This document shows positions 24,416-32,380 of a stretch of 36,863 nucleotides of DNA, in pieces. How positions within the stretch are numbered: the first letter of the stretch is position 1; every line of letters begins with the position of its first letter. The stretch comes from Syntrophomonadaceae bacterium (GTDB lineage: Bacteria; Bacillota; Dethiobacteria; DTU022; PWGO01). The stretch lies in contig PWGO01000133.1 of NCBI GenBank assembly GCA_003554525.1, positions 1 through 36,863 of the forward strand, read 5' to 3'. The notes under the pieces are model-generated. The model was not told the DNA's origin, ran no database searches, and saw nothing but the letters and a program-made list of their open reading frames with translations. The position numbers were made by a program, and so were the translations under genes.

Positions 24416-26092
24416 TCACAGCAGAACATCTGAATGATATTCACCAAATACTTCTCTTAAAACACCACATATTTCTCCCATTGTAGCATAAGCTTTTACC
24501 GCTTCCAATATGGGTGGTATCAGGTTATCTTCCCCCCGGGCTGCACTGCGCAGGTTTTGCAGCGTTTCTGATACCTTGCGCTGTTCCCGGTTGTGCCTGG
24601 TTTCTTTAAGCCTTTCTACCTGCCTTTCCGCCACGGAAGGATCCACCTTCAACAGGTCCATCGGGGGCTCTTCCTCGCTTACAAAGCGGTTTACACCCAC
24701 TACTATTTTCTCTTCCCTTTCAATATCTTTTTGATACCGGTACGCGCTTTCCTGGATTTGTTTCTGCACGTATCCTTTTTCTATGGCCGCAATAGCTCCA
24801 CCCATGTTATCTATACGCTCCAGGTATTCTTCGATCTGCTCCTCTAACCGGTCAGTTAATTCTTCCAGGTAATAAGAGCCTCCCAGGGGATCTACGGCAT
24901 CTGTCACCCCGGTCTCGTAGCCTATTACCTGTTGGGTGCGCAGGGCCAGCAAGGCAGCTTCTTCGCTGGGCAGGGCCAGTGCTTCATCCCGCGAGTTGGT
25001 ATGCAGCGACTGTGTCCCGCCCAAAACCGCACTTAAAGCCTGGAAAGCCACCCTTACCACGTTCACTTCAGGCTGTTGAGCCGTGAGGCTGCAGCCTGCG
25101 GTCTGGGTATGGAAACGGAGCATCATGGAGCGGGGATTTTCGGCACCAAAACGCTCTTTCATTATACGGGCCCAGATGCGCCGCGCCGCCCTAAATTTGG
25201 CAATTTCCTCCAGGAAGTTTACGTGGGCGTTAAAGAAGAAAGAAAGGCGCGGGGCAAATTCGTCCACTTTTAATCCAGCATCCAGCGCCGCCTGCACGTA
25301 AGCAACTCCGTTGGCCAGGGTAAAAGCAATCTCCTGTGCCGCGGTGGAACCCGCTTCGCGGATATGGTAACCGCTAATGCTTATGGTATTCCACTGGGGT
25401 ATATTTTCCCGGGCAAAAGCAAAGGTATCCACTACCAGGCGCATGGATTCCCGGGGCGGGTAAATATAAGTGCCGCGGGCCACGTATTCCTTGAGTATGT
25501 CGTTCTGAATAGTTCCGTTAAGCTTGCTCCAGGGAATGCCCTGTTTTTCCGCTACCGCCAGGTACATGGCCAGTAAAATGGCCGCCGGGGCATTGATAGT
25601 CATGGAGGTGCTGACCTTGTCCAGCGGAATCTGGTCCATTAAAATCTCCATGTCCTTTAGAGAATCCACCGCTACGCCTACCTTGCCGACTTCACCGCGG
25701 GCCATGGGATGGTCGGAATCGTAACCAATCTGGGTAGGAAGGTCAAAAGCCGCGCTTAAACCGGTCTGCCCCTGCTCCAGGAGGTAACGAAAACGCTGGT
25801 TGGTTTCTTCAGCGGCACCAAACCCGGCATACTGCCGCATGGTCCACAGGCGCCCGCGGTACATGGTAGGCTGTATTCCACGGGTAAAAGGATACTCCCC
25901 GGGAAAACCCAGCTTCTTTAGGTAGTCCCAGTTTTCCAGGTCCAGGGGGGTATAAAGCCGTTCCACTTCTATCCCCGTATCCAGGGTAAAATCATCCTTA
26001 CGCTCGGGGCGCTTTTCCAGGGTTTTTTGCACCTTTTTGTCCCACTCTTTTTTTTCCTCTTTAAGGCGGGATAATTTTTGAGGATCAAACAT
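24416..26092 (-). CDS. mcmA1: Methylmalonyl-CoA mutase, catalytic (large) subunit
   Basis: A 558-aa TIM-barrel subunit that rearranges succinyl-CoA and methylmalonyl-CoA with adenosylcobalamin. Residues that separate true methylmalonyl-CoA mutase from isobutyryl- or 2-hydroxyisobutyryl-CoA mutases are kept: Tyr88 in TMRQYAGF (equivalent to Tyr89 of the Propionibacterium enzyme) and Arg206 in [11 protein letters not shown] (equivalent to Arg207). Other family segments are [20 protein letters not shown] and [17 protein letters not shown]. The B12 domain is encoded by the next gene. ATG 26092 follows TAGGAGGTAAAG. A 186-nt gap before it carries a likely internal promoter. Confidence 0.95.
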   Translation of the reverse strand: MFDPQKLSRLKEEKKEWDKKVQKTLEKRPERKDDFTLDTGIEVERLYTPLDLENWDYLKKLGFPGEYPFTRGIQPTMYRGRLWTMRQYAGFGAAEETNQRFRYLLEQGQTGLSAAFDLPTQIGYDSDHPMARGEVGKVGVAVDSLKDMEILMDQIPLDKVSTSMTINAPAAILLAMYLAVAEKQGIPWSKLNGTIQNDILKEYVARGTYIYPPRESMRLVVDTFAFARENIPQWNTISISGYHIREAGSTAAQEIAFTLANGVAYVQAALDAGLKVDEFAPRLSFFFNAHVNFLEEIAKFRAARRIWARIMKERFGAENPRSMMLRFHTQTAGCSLTAQQPEVNVVRVAFQALSAVLGGTQSLHTNSRDEALALPSEEAALLALRTQQVIGYETGVTDAVDPLGGSYYLEELTDRLEEQIEEYLERIDNMGGAIAAIEKGYVQKQIQESAYRYQKDIEREEKIVVGVNRFVSEEEPPMDLLKVDPSVAERQVERLKETRHNREQRKVSETLQNLRSAARGEDNLIPPILEAVKAYATMGEICGVLREVFGEYHSDVLL

Positions 26093-26143
26093 ATACTTTA
26101 CCTCCTACAGATTTAAATTCTCCGATCTTCCTGCATCAAGTGT

Positions 26144-26172
26144 ATAATAGCTCCGGGGGAAAAATTTCCCAA
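26144..26172 (-). promoter_or_regulatory. Possible internal promoter before mcmA1
   Basis: Minus strand: TTGGGA, 17-nt spacer, TATTAT, in the 186-nt gap between sucD and mcmA1. It would allow the mutase-epimerase-carboxyltransferase block to be made apart from sucCD. Confidence 0.35.
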
Positions 26173-26278
26173 CCCGTTACTACTCAGGCTCCAGGTGGAT
26201 AATAGTAACTTGATACCAGGTCCTGCTCCCCATTACTCCCCATGTGGAGGAGCTTTTATATTCATATTTCGCCCGGAG

Positions 26279-27154
26279 CTACGATTGCCCCAGCGCCTGT
26301 TCTACCAGGCCAGGTATCCGGGGCGGCAAATCCGCCACCTGGGCGCCGCATTCCCTCAGCGCCTCTTCTTTGCTGGCAAAACTGCCCCTTCCCCTTTCTA
26401 TTATGGCCCCCGCGTGCCCCATCCTCTTACCGGAAGGCGCACTTTTGCCTGCAATATATGCCACTACTGGCTTGGTTACATTTTCTTTAATAAAAGCGGC
26501 AGCTTCTTCTTCCGCACTACCTCCTATTTCTCCCACCAGGACCACCGCCCCGGTCTGGGGATCTTCTTCAAACTCCTTTAGAACCTCTATAAAATTCAGT
26601 CCTACCACCCGATCTCCACCCATTCCCACTACTGTGGAAGTACCCATGCCCTTCTCCATCAGCTGCGCCACTATCTCGTAGCACAGGGTTCCGCTTCGCG
26701 ACACCACTCCTACAGGGCCGGGAACAAAAAAGCGGTTGGGCATAATACCCGCCTTGCATTTGCCGGAGGAAACTACACCAAACGTATTGGGGCCAATAAC
26801 AACCGCTCCCCGGTACCTGGCAAACGCCATTATTTCCATAGCGTCAATAAGGGGAATGTGCTCTGGAACCAGTACCAGGGTTTTAATCCCCGCCTCCAGG
26901 GCTTCCAGCGCCGCATCTTTTGCATAAGGGGCGGGGGTAAAAAGAATGCTGGCTTCTGCCGGGTGCTCCCTTACCGCTGAAAACACCGTATTGTAAACGG
27001 GAACACCCTCTATTTCCCGGCCTTTTTTACCCGGGGTAACCCCGGCCACAACCCTGGTCCCGTATTCCAGCATCTGGCCCGTGTGAAAAGCCCCCTGGTT
27101 CCCAGTAATTCCCTGCACAATAACCCGGGTATTTTCATTAACATATATGGCCAT
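26279..27154 (-). CDS. sucD: Succinate-CoA ligase, alpha subunit
   Basis: A 291-aa subunit with an N-terminal Rossmann CoA-binding domain (VIVQGITGNQGAFHT) and a ligase domain carrying the phospho-His in KRMGHAGAIIERG (about residue 247). With SucC it makes ATP or GTP from succinyl-CoA, or the reverse. ATG 27154 lies 2 nt after the sucC stop, so the two are translated together. In this setting it links succinate to succinyl-CoA, the substrate of the mutase downstream. Confidence 0.96.
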   Translation of the reverse strand: MAIYVNENTRVIVQGITGNQGAFHTGQMLEYGTRVVAGVTPGKKGREIEGVPVYNTVFSAVREHPAEASILFTPAPYAKDAALEALEAGIKTLVLVPEHIPLIDAMEIMAFARYRGAVVIGPNTFGVVSSGKCKAGIMPNRFFVPGPVGVVSRSGTLCYEIVAQLMEKGMGTSTVVGMGGDRVVGLNFIEVLKEFEEDPQTGAVVLVGEIGGSAEEEAAAFIKENVTKPVVAYIAGKSAPSGKRMGHAGAIIERGRGSFASKEEALRECGAQVADLPPRIPGLVEQALGQS

Positions 27155-27156
27155 TT

Positions 27157-28281
27157 TTAAAACCCTCCCCCTGCATTATTCTTTGAGGCTTCTACAGCAC
27201 GCTGCACGGCTTCTTCCATGGACTGAAAAACTTCTACCCCAGCATCATGTAAAACGCGGCGGCCTTCCGCCTCGTTGGTTCCCACCAGGCGGAAAAAAAA
27301 CGGTATGGATATTCCCTGTTTTTCTTTTACCGACACAAAAGCACGGGCTACCACGTCACAACGCGTTATCCCCCCAAATATATTTATCAATATCACCCGG
27401 GGATCGGTCCCTAAAAGCAGTTCCAACGCCCCGGAGGTCTTTTCCTCTCCGGCGCCACCCCCAAAATCCAGGAAGTTTGCAGGGGTGCCACCAAAATGCT
27501 GTACCAGGTCCAGGGTAGCCATGGTTATACCCGCCCCGTTTGCCATTACCGCCACGTCCCCTCCCAGGTCCACGTAAGCCAGGCCCATCTCCTGGGCCTT
27601 TTTTTCCAGCGAAGTCTTTTCTTCCACCCTGGGGATCTCTTTTTGGCGGTACAGGGCGTCATCGTCTATTACTACTTTAGAATCCAGGGCCAAAAACTCT
27701 TCCCCGGAAAGAGCCAGCGGGTTTATCTCAACCAGCTCGGCATCTTTTTCCCGGAACAACCTGTAGAGGCTCTCCAGGACAGCCGCAAAAGACCGGACCA
27801 CTTTCCCTTCCAGCCCCAGGCGGTCACCAATTTCCCGGGCTATATAAGGGCTGTATCCCGTTAAAACCTCTACCGGGTATTTTACTATATGTTCTTCCGG
27901 AACTTCCTCTATATCCATACCACCGTAGAGAGATGCCAGTACAACCGGTTGCCGCGCTTCAGCCTCTACAGTTATAGCCAGGTAGAGTTCCCTTTCCAGG
28001 GGAAGCTTTTCTTCTACCAACAGACGCTCAACTTTTTCCCCGCCTACTTCCATCTGCAGCAGCCGTGAAGCTTCTTCCTCCGCCTGACTGGGGTTGTCTG
28101 CAAAAGATATGGCCCCGGCTTTTCCCCTTTTCCCGGTTAAAACCTGGGCTTTTAACACCACGCCGCCCAGTTCTTCCGCCGCCCGGGCCGCCTCATGAGC
28201 TTCCTGCACCACCCGCCCGCCGGGAAGCGGAACCCGGTAACCATCAAATAGTTCCTTTCCCATGTACTCGTAGAGTTTCAT
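27157..28281 (-). CDS. sucC: Succinate-CoA ligase, beta subunit
   Basis: A 374-aa ATP-grasp subunit, usual length about 385. It starts MKLYEYMGKELF. The ATP-grasp N-domain has GGVVLKAQVLTGKRGKAG, and the C-terminal part FLDFGGGAGEEKTSGALELLL and INIFGGITRCDVVA contact the alpha subunit and CoA. The track start (28320) includes non-conserved leader codons; ATG 28281 has AAGGAGGTAATT directly upstream. It is the first metabolic gene after the regulator, with a 122-nt gap holding inverted GTTAC half-sites and a TATAAT. Confidence 0.95.
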   Translation of the reverse strand: MKLYEYMGKELFDGYRVPLPGGRVVQEAHEAARAAEELGGVVLKAQVLTGKRGKAGAISFADNPSQAEEEASRLLQMEVGGEKVERLLVEEKLPLERELYLAITVEAEARQPVVLASLYGGMDIEEVPEEHIVKYPVEVLTGYSPYIAREIGDRLGLEGKVVRSFAAVLESLYRLFREKDAELVEINPLALSGEEFLALDSKVVIDDDALYRQKEIPRVEEKTSLEKKAQEMGLAYVDLGGDVAVMANGAGITMATLDLVQHFGGTPANFLDFGGGAGEEKTSGALELLLGTDPRVILINIFGGITRCDVVARAFVSVKEKQGISIPFFFRLVGTNEAEGRRVLHDAGVEVFQSMEEAVQRAVEASKNNAGGGF

Positions 28282-28346
28282 AATTACCTCCTTAAAAATT
28301 ATATTATACTTTGTAAACAAGAATTGCAGTGTAAAAGTTTATAAGT

Positions 28347-28380
28347 GTTACATACAACAGTAACCTCCTGTACGGTTACT
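28347..28380. promoter_or_regulatory. GTTAC half-site array upstream of sucC
   Basis: Three half-sites in alternating orientation: GTTAC (28347-28351), GTAAC (28360-28364), GTTAC (28375-28379). The first two are separated by 8 nt. The second and third extend to AGTAACC / GGTTACT, also with an 8-nt spacer. Symmetric arms with constant spacing suggest an operator, possibly for the Fis-type HTH of the regulator next door. It could also fold as a hairpin. No -24/-12 (GGCAC/TTGCA) element is seen before sucC. Confidence 0.45.
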
Positions 28381-28403
28381 TCACCATCACAACTTGCAGC
28401 TGC

Positions 28404-30104
28404 TTACGAATGCACCTGGTATTTCTTTAACTTGTTGTAGAGGGTAGCCAGGGATATGTTTAACGCTTTTGCCGCTTTCTTCTTCCCCTCCAGGTTTTCT
28501 CCAAAATGGGCCAGCGCAGATTTAAGCATCATCTCTTCCATCTTATCCAGGGGAATTATTTCAGCCGCCCCCGGTGAAGTAACCGCCGGCCTGGTTATAT
28601 ACGGATCAAGGTGCTCCGGTTTTATAACATGCCCTTCTGTGCTTATCGCCGCCCTTTCTATTACGTTCCACAGCTCGGGAATATTCCCGGGCCATTCGTA
28701 TTCCAGAAGGTGCTGAAGAGCCTGGGGCGATGCTCCTCTTATATTTTTCCCCAGTTTCCGGTTAAGCTGGTTTATAAAGCTGTCCACTATAAGGGGAATA
28801 TCCTCGACTCTCTGTCGCAGCGGGGGCAAGTTAAGTTCAAAATTATTCAGGGCCAGGTACAGGTCTTCCCTGAATTTGCCCTGCCGAACCAGCCGTTTAA
28901 GCCCCCGGTAAGAAGAAACTACCAGGCGAACCTCAACCCTGACCGGTTCTTCACCGCCTATACGGCAAAAACTTCCTTCCCGGAGGCACTGCAACAATTT
29001 CTCCTGCAAATAGTGGTTAAGCTGGCACACCCCTTCTATATACAGTGTTCCTCCACGCGCAATTTCTATTTTTCCCAGGCGGGTCCGCACCTTCCCGGGG
29101 TAGGCATCTTTTTCACAGCCAAACAGCTCCATTTCCAGCAGGCTTTCCGGCACAGAACTGGTATCCAGCTTGATAAACGGGTGCATTTGCCGTGAGCTGT
29201 TCCGGTGTATAGACTGGGCCAACACTTCCTTGCCGGTTCCCGGTTCTCCTTCTATTACCACCGGCTTATCGCTGCGTGAAGCTTTACGGGCCATTTCTAC
29301 CACCGGCTTAAAATTTTTGCTTTTTCCTACCATTTCTTCAAAAGACCAGTTAACTCCGGAAATACGGTTAATCTGGGCATAAAGATTTTCAATAATTGTA
29401 TTGCTGTGTTCTAGCTTTTCCATAAGCTTTAATATGTCCGTAACCGGCTGAAACACTACTACGGCCCCCTCTATTTCCCCGTCCACCACTATAGGAGAAG
29501 CGTTGGAAATTACTTCTACATCAGAGCCCCCCACTATAGTGCGGTACCCGGTAACCGGCTTCTGGTAAATAAGCGAACTGGCCAGGGCACCGTGTGGAGA
29601 AACCTCAAATATATTTGCCCCTACCCTTTGGGCTTCGGGTATGCCTGTAACACGGGTAAAAGCCGGGTTTATATACTTTATTACTCCCTCCCTGTCCGCA
29701 ACCTCGATAGCGTCCTGAACAGAATTTAATATGGCCCAGAGTTCACCTTTAAGCCGCTTTGCCTCTATTAATTCTTCCTTGGCCCGGAAAAGAGTTCTAA
29801 AAAAAGTGCTTTTTCCCGGGGTTATTACTTCTACCCCCGGGGGCACACTATCATTCAGCCGCTGCACCGTTTCTTCATCTTCTACTGCAATTATTACCGC
29901 GCTTATTCCCGTTAAAGAAGAAACCTCTTCCGGGCGGGAAGCAAGGTAACAGCTTTCTTTTTCTCCAGGAGACAGCAACGTAAATTCACCGGAAATATCT
30001 ATTACCGCAGTTATCTCAAAATAGTTCTCTACCTCCCGTAGGATACGTAAAATAGAATCGTCTTCTTCACCATTTACTACCAGGGCTACTCGCTCAGGAG
30101 CCAT
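28404..30104 (-). CDS. PAS/AAA+/Fis-type regulator with degenerate ATPase domain
   Basis: A 566-aa cytosolic regulator laid out like NtrC-type activators: an N-terminal domain of unknown fold (1-110), a PAS domain (about 118-222, AILNSVQDAIEVADREGVIKYINPAFTRVTG), an AAA+ domain (about 255-480) and a Fis-type HTH (about 535-563, KKAAKALNISLATLYNKLKKY). Walker A is intact (GEPGTGKE, 286-293). The sigma-54 contact loop, normally GAFTGA, reads DAYPGK (333-338). Walker B, normally GGTLFLDE, reads GGTLYIEG (351-358). The YYRL arginine is Ala (LYLALN), and the WPGNVREL arginine is Pro (WPGNIPEL). It therefore probably does not activate sigma-54 polymerase by ATP hydrolysis. It lies directly upstream of sucCD-mcm, in the same position as PAS-type regulators of clostridial propionate clusters. 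ATG 30104 follows GGGGAGG by 7 nt. Confidence 0.88.
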   Translation of the reverse strand: MAPERVALVVNGEEDDSILRILREVENYFEITAVIDISGEFTLLSPGEKESCYLASRPEEVSSLTGISAVIIAVEDEETVQRLNDSVPPGVEVITPGKSTFFRTLFRAKEELIEAKRLKGELWAILNSVQDAIEVADREGVIKYINPAFTRVTGIPEAQRVGANIFEVSPHGALASSLIYQKPVTGYRTIVGGSDVEVISNASPIVVDGEIEGAVVVFQPVTDILKLMEKLEHSNTIIENLYAQINRISGVNWSFEEMVGKSKNFKPVVEMARKASRSDKPVVIEGEPGTGKEVLAQSIHRNSSRQMHPFIKLDTSSVPESLLEMELFGCEKDAYPGKVRTRLGKIEIARGGTLYIEGVCQLNHYLQEKLLQCLREGSFCRIGGEEPVRVEVRLVVSSYRGLKRLVRQGKFREDLYLALNNFELNLPPLRQRVEDIPLIVDSFINQLNRKLGKNIRGASPQALQHLLEYEWPGNIPELWNVIERAAISTEGHVIKPEHLDPYITRPAVTSPGAAEIIPLDKMEEMMLKSALAHFGENLEGKKKAAKALNISLATLYNKLKKYQVHS

Positions 30105-30398
30105 AAAAAAGCCTCCCCAAATTAGAAGTTAAATTCCTTACCTTAGAATATTCGTAAATCTTAGAAGGATTTCCTGCCACTTCATGTTTATTTTTTATTT
30201 GTCATAAGATTTAAACAAATTCTGCTTTATTGAAATTCATATGGAACCCAATATTTCAAAGGAATATTTCCCCCTGTTGAAGAATAAGTAATAAATAGAG
30301 GCATATAAAATAAGCAGGGGGATAATAAAATAGTATCTTGTCACCAATATTGGTACTATCTGGTGCCAGTATTAATACTTTAAGGGGATGATTAAAGT
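30105..30398. promoter_or_regulatory. Divergent intergenic region with stacked palindromes
   Basis: A 294-nt AT-rich gap between the regulator (minus) and the P-loop/Asp23 gene (plus). On the plus side CCCCCTG (about 30271) pairs with CAGGGGG (about 30315), then come three palindromes: ACCAATATTGGT (30343-30354), CTGGTGCCAG (30360-30369) and AGTATTAATACT (30368-30379, overlapping the former). They end 20 nt before the ATG. They may be operators or a folded leader. No clear -35/-10 pair is certain. Confidence 0.45.
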
Positions 30399-31322
30399 AT
30401 GATAGTATACGCATTTACAGGCCCCAGCGGAACAGGGAAAAGCCACCACGCCCCCTTTTACGCTTACAACAACAATATCCAGGTAATTATTGATGACGGG
30501 CTGTTAATAAAAAATAACCAGGCAATAGCGGGAATATCAGCCAAACGGGAAAGAACCCGTTTTGGAGCTGTTAAGAGGGCCATCTTTAAAGATCCGGAGC
30601 ACGCGGAAACAGTAAAAGAGAAAATAAGCGAGCTAAAACCGGAAAAAATAATGATTATAGCCACTTCAAAGCGCATGAGCCAGAGAATTGCCCAAAGGCT
30701 GGAGCTACCCTACCCGCAGCACTATATAAATATTAACGATTTTATTCCCGAAGAAAATATACAAAAAGCCCTGGAAATCAGGGAAAAACAAAACCAGCAT
30801 GTAATTCCCCTGCCTACTTTTGCCATAAAAAAGGATTTCCCTGGCTACCTGATAGCCCCACTAAGGTCTTTTTACACCAGAGCAGCTACCGATCATAAAA
30901 ACGTCCCCCTGGAACGCACTATCATGCGCCCTATCTACAGCTCAATGGGGGACTTCTTTATCAACGAAAATGTAATAAAACAGCTATGCCAGCATATCAG
31001 CGAAACCATCCCCGGAGTGCACCAGTGCAATAAAACCCAAACATATTCCGACGACAGCGGTGTCACTGTGGAACTACAGCTTACCATGATTTACGGCCAT
31101 GACCTGAAAAACCTGCTTATTATAACTCAAAAAGAAGTAAAAGAAAAAATAGAGCACCTCACTGGATTCTACCTGAAAAACGTTTACGTTATAGCAAAGC
31201 ACCTGCACGTGCCCGAACACCGTAAACCCCCAAGCCTCGCCGGGAAGCACCAGGAGGAGGCTCCCGATGCCTCTACCGGCATAATTGTAAATGCAAAAAA
31301 AACCGGCGCAGAAAACCGGTAG
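30399..31322 (+). CDS. P-loop ATPase fused to an Asp23/Gls24-like domain
   Basis: A 307-aa protein with two parts. Residues 1-170 form a P-loop NTPase: Walker A in FTGPSGTGKSHH (residues 7-15), a kinase-like VIIDDGLLI and a second strand KIMIIATSKRM. Residues about 180-275 (RPIYSSMGDFFINENVIKQLCQHISETIPGV, then LQLTMIYGHDL...VKEKIEHLTGFYLKNVYVIAKHLH) match the Asp23/Gls24 family, small proteins tied to envelope stress in Gram-positives. The tail (about 280-307) is hydrophilic. I know of similar clostridial proteins only as hypothetical. The role could be an envelope- or stress-related NTPase; this is inference. ATG 30399 follows AAGGGGATG. It stands alone. Confidence 0.75.
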   Translation: MIVYAFTGPSGTGKSHHAPFYAYNNNIQVIIDDGLLIKNNQAIAGISAKRERTRFGAVKRAIFKDPEHAETVKEKISELKPEKIMIIATSKRMSQRIAQRLELPYPQHYININDFIPEENIQKALEIREKQNQHVIPLPTFAIKKDFPGYLIAPLRSFYTRAATDHKNVPLERTIMRPIYSSMGDFFINENVIKQLCQHISETIPGVHQCNKTQTYSDDSGVTVELQLTMIYGHDLKNLLIITQKEVKEKIEHLTGFYLKNVYVIAKHLHVPEHRKPPSLAGKHQEEAPDASTGIIVNAKKTGAENR

Positions 31323-31545
31323 CAGCACCTTTTGTTCAAGTAATAGCATAGTAACTACTCCGGCTCTATGTGGATAGCTCTATTTGGGTAGCTCTATTTG
31401 GATAATGTAAATAATGGGTAGCTTGGCACCACCAGGCATGTGGGCCTTTTATTCTCTAAGCTTTCACCCTGTGAATAGACACCTAGCCTAAACTTCTTCG
31501 CCGCAAATCCACCGCGTGGACCATATTACATCAACCGTCCAGCCT
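31323..31545. repeat. Intergenic stretch with a 14-bp tandem repeat
   Basis: Between the P-loop/Asp23 gene and fdhD (convergent). It contains TAGCTCTATTTGGG twice (31375-31401). It also contains GTAACTACTCCGGCTCTATGTGGATA (31351-31376), 22 of 26 bases the same as 26176-26201 in the sucD-mcmA1 gap. A short ACCGG/CCGGT hairpin closes the end of the upstream gene. No gene seen. Confidence 0.5.
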
Positions 31546-32343
31546 TTACCCCTCCCCGGCAATCCTGTCCTGCCGGGTATATACTGTCATGCGACTGCCC
31601 CGGGTAAACCCTACCAGGGTAAGTCCTACGGTGTCGGCCATTTCCACGGCAAGAGAAGTGGGAGCCGCGCGGGAAACCAGCACCGGTATTTGTAGTCTGG
31701 CCGTTTTTACTAGCATCTCCGAAGACAATCTCCCGCTGCAGACCAGCACCTTGTTGTTTAGCGTGATCTCCCGGTCCAGGCACTCCCCCACTATTTTATC
31801 CAGTGCGTTATGTCTACCCACGTCCTCGCAAAAAAATACTACTTCTTCGCTGCTACATAAAGCGGCACTGTGCACACCCCCGGTTTGTTTATACAATTCA
31901 GAATTCTCCTGAAGGGACCGCATGTGGCGCTGCAGGGAGGAGGGGCTTATTTTCAGGTTACTTTCTATAGTCTGTGTCTTAAAGGAATCCCAGGCGCTGT
32001 AAAACACGGTTCCTTTTCCACAACCTGTAGTAAGGGTCCTTTTACCATACAGCCGGTCGGACAAAAACGGCTCCTTTGAAGTCTCTACATACACTATCCC
32101 TTTTTCTCCCTCAAACCAGAGATTCTCTAACTCCTTTTTCCCTTCCAGAAAGCCTTCCGAGTGCAGAAACCCCAGGGCAAGGTATTCCAGTTTTTCCGGG
32201 GTACACAAGAGAGTTATTATCTCCCTGCCATTAAGAAAAATGGTTACCGGGTACTCCACGGCAACCATGTCTTCAAATTCCCTGGCTTCCTCTTCTTTTA
32301 ACATCATTACTTTTTTTCTTTCTAACACTTCACGTTTCTGCAT
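31546..32343 (-). CDS. fdhD: Formate dehydrogenase sulfurtransferase FdhD
   Basis: A 265-aa FdhD protein, which hands sulfur from a cysteine desulfurase to the molybdenum/tungsten cofactor of formate dehydrogenase. Family features: EYPVTIFLNGREIITLLCTPEKLEYLALGFLHSEG near the N-terminus, the catalytic loop TTGCGKGT (about residue 110), GGVHSAAL, EDVGRHNALDKIVG and SRAAPTSLAVEMA. The E. coli enzyme has a CxxC in the loop; here only one Cys is present, as in many anaerobes. ATG 32343 follows AGGAGAGG by 6 nt. No formate dehydrogenase genes are in the window, but the gene implies the cell has one. Confidence 0.94.
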   Translation of the reverse strand: MQKREVLERKKVMMLKEEEAREFEDMVAVEYPVTIFLNGREIITLLCTPEKLEYLALGFLHSEGFLEGKKELENLWFEGEKGIVYVETSKEPFLSDRLYGKRTLTTGCGKGTVFYSAWDSFKTQTIESNLKISPSSLQRHMRSLQENSELYKQTGGVHSAALCSSEEVVFFCEDVGRHNALDKIVGECLDREITLNNKVLVCSGRLSSEMLVKTARLQIPVLVSRAAPTSLAVEMADTVGLTLVGFTRGSRMTVYTRQDRIAGEG

Positions 32344-32380
32344 GGCCCGCCTCTCCTTAAATCAATAAATAATGGGCAAC

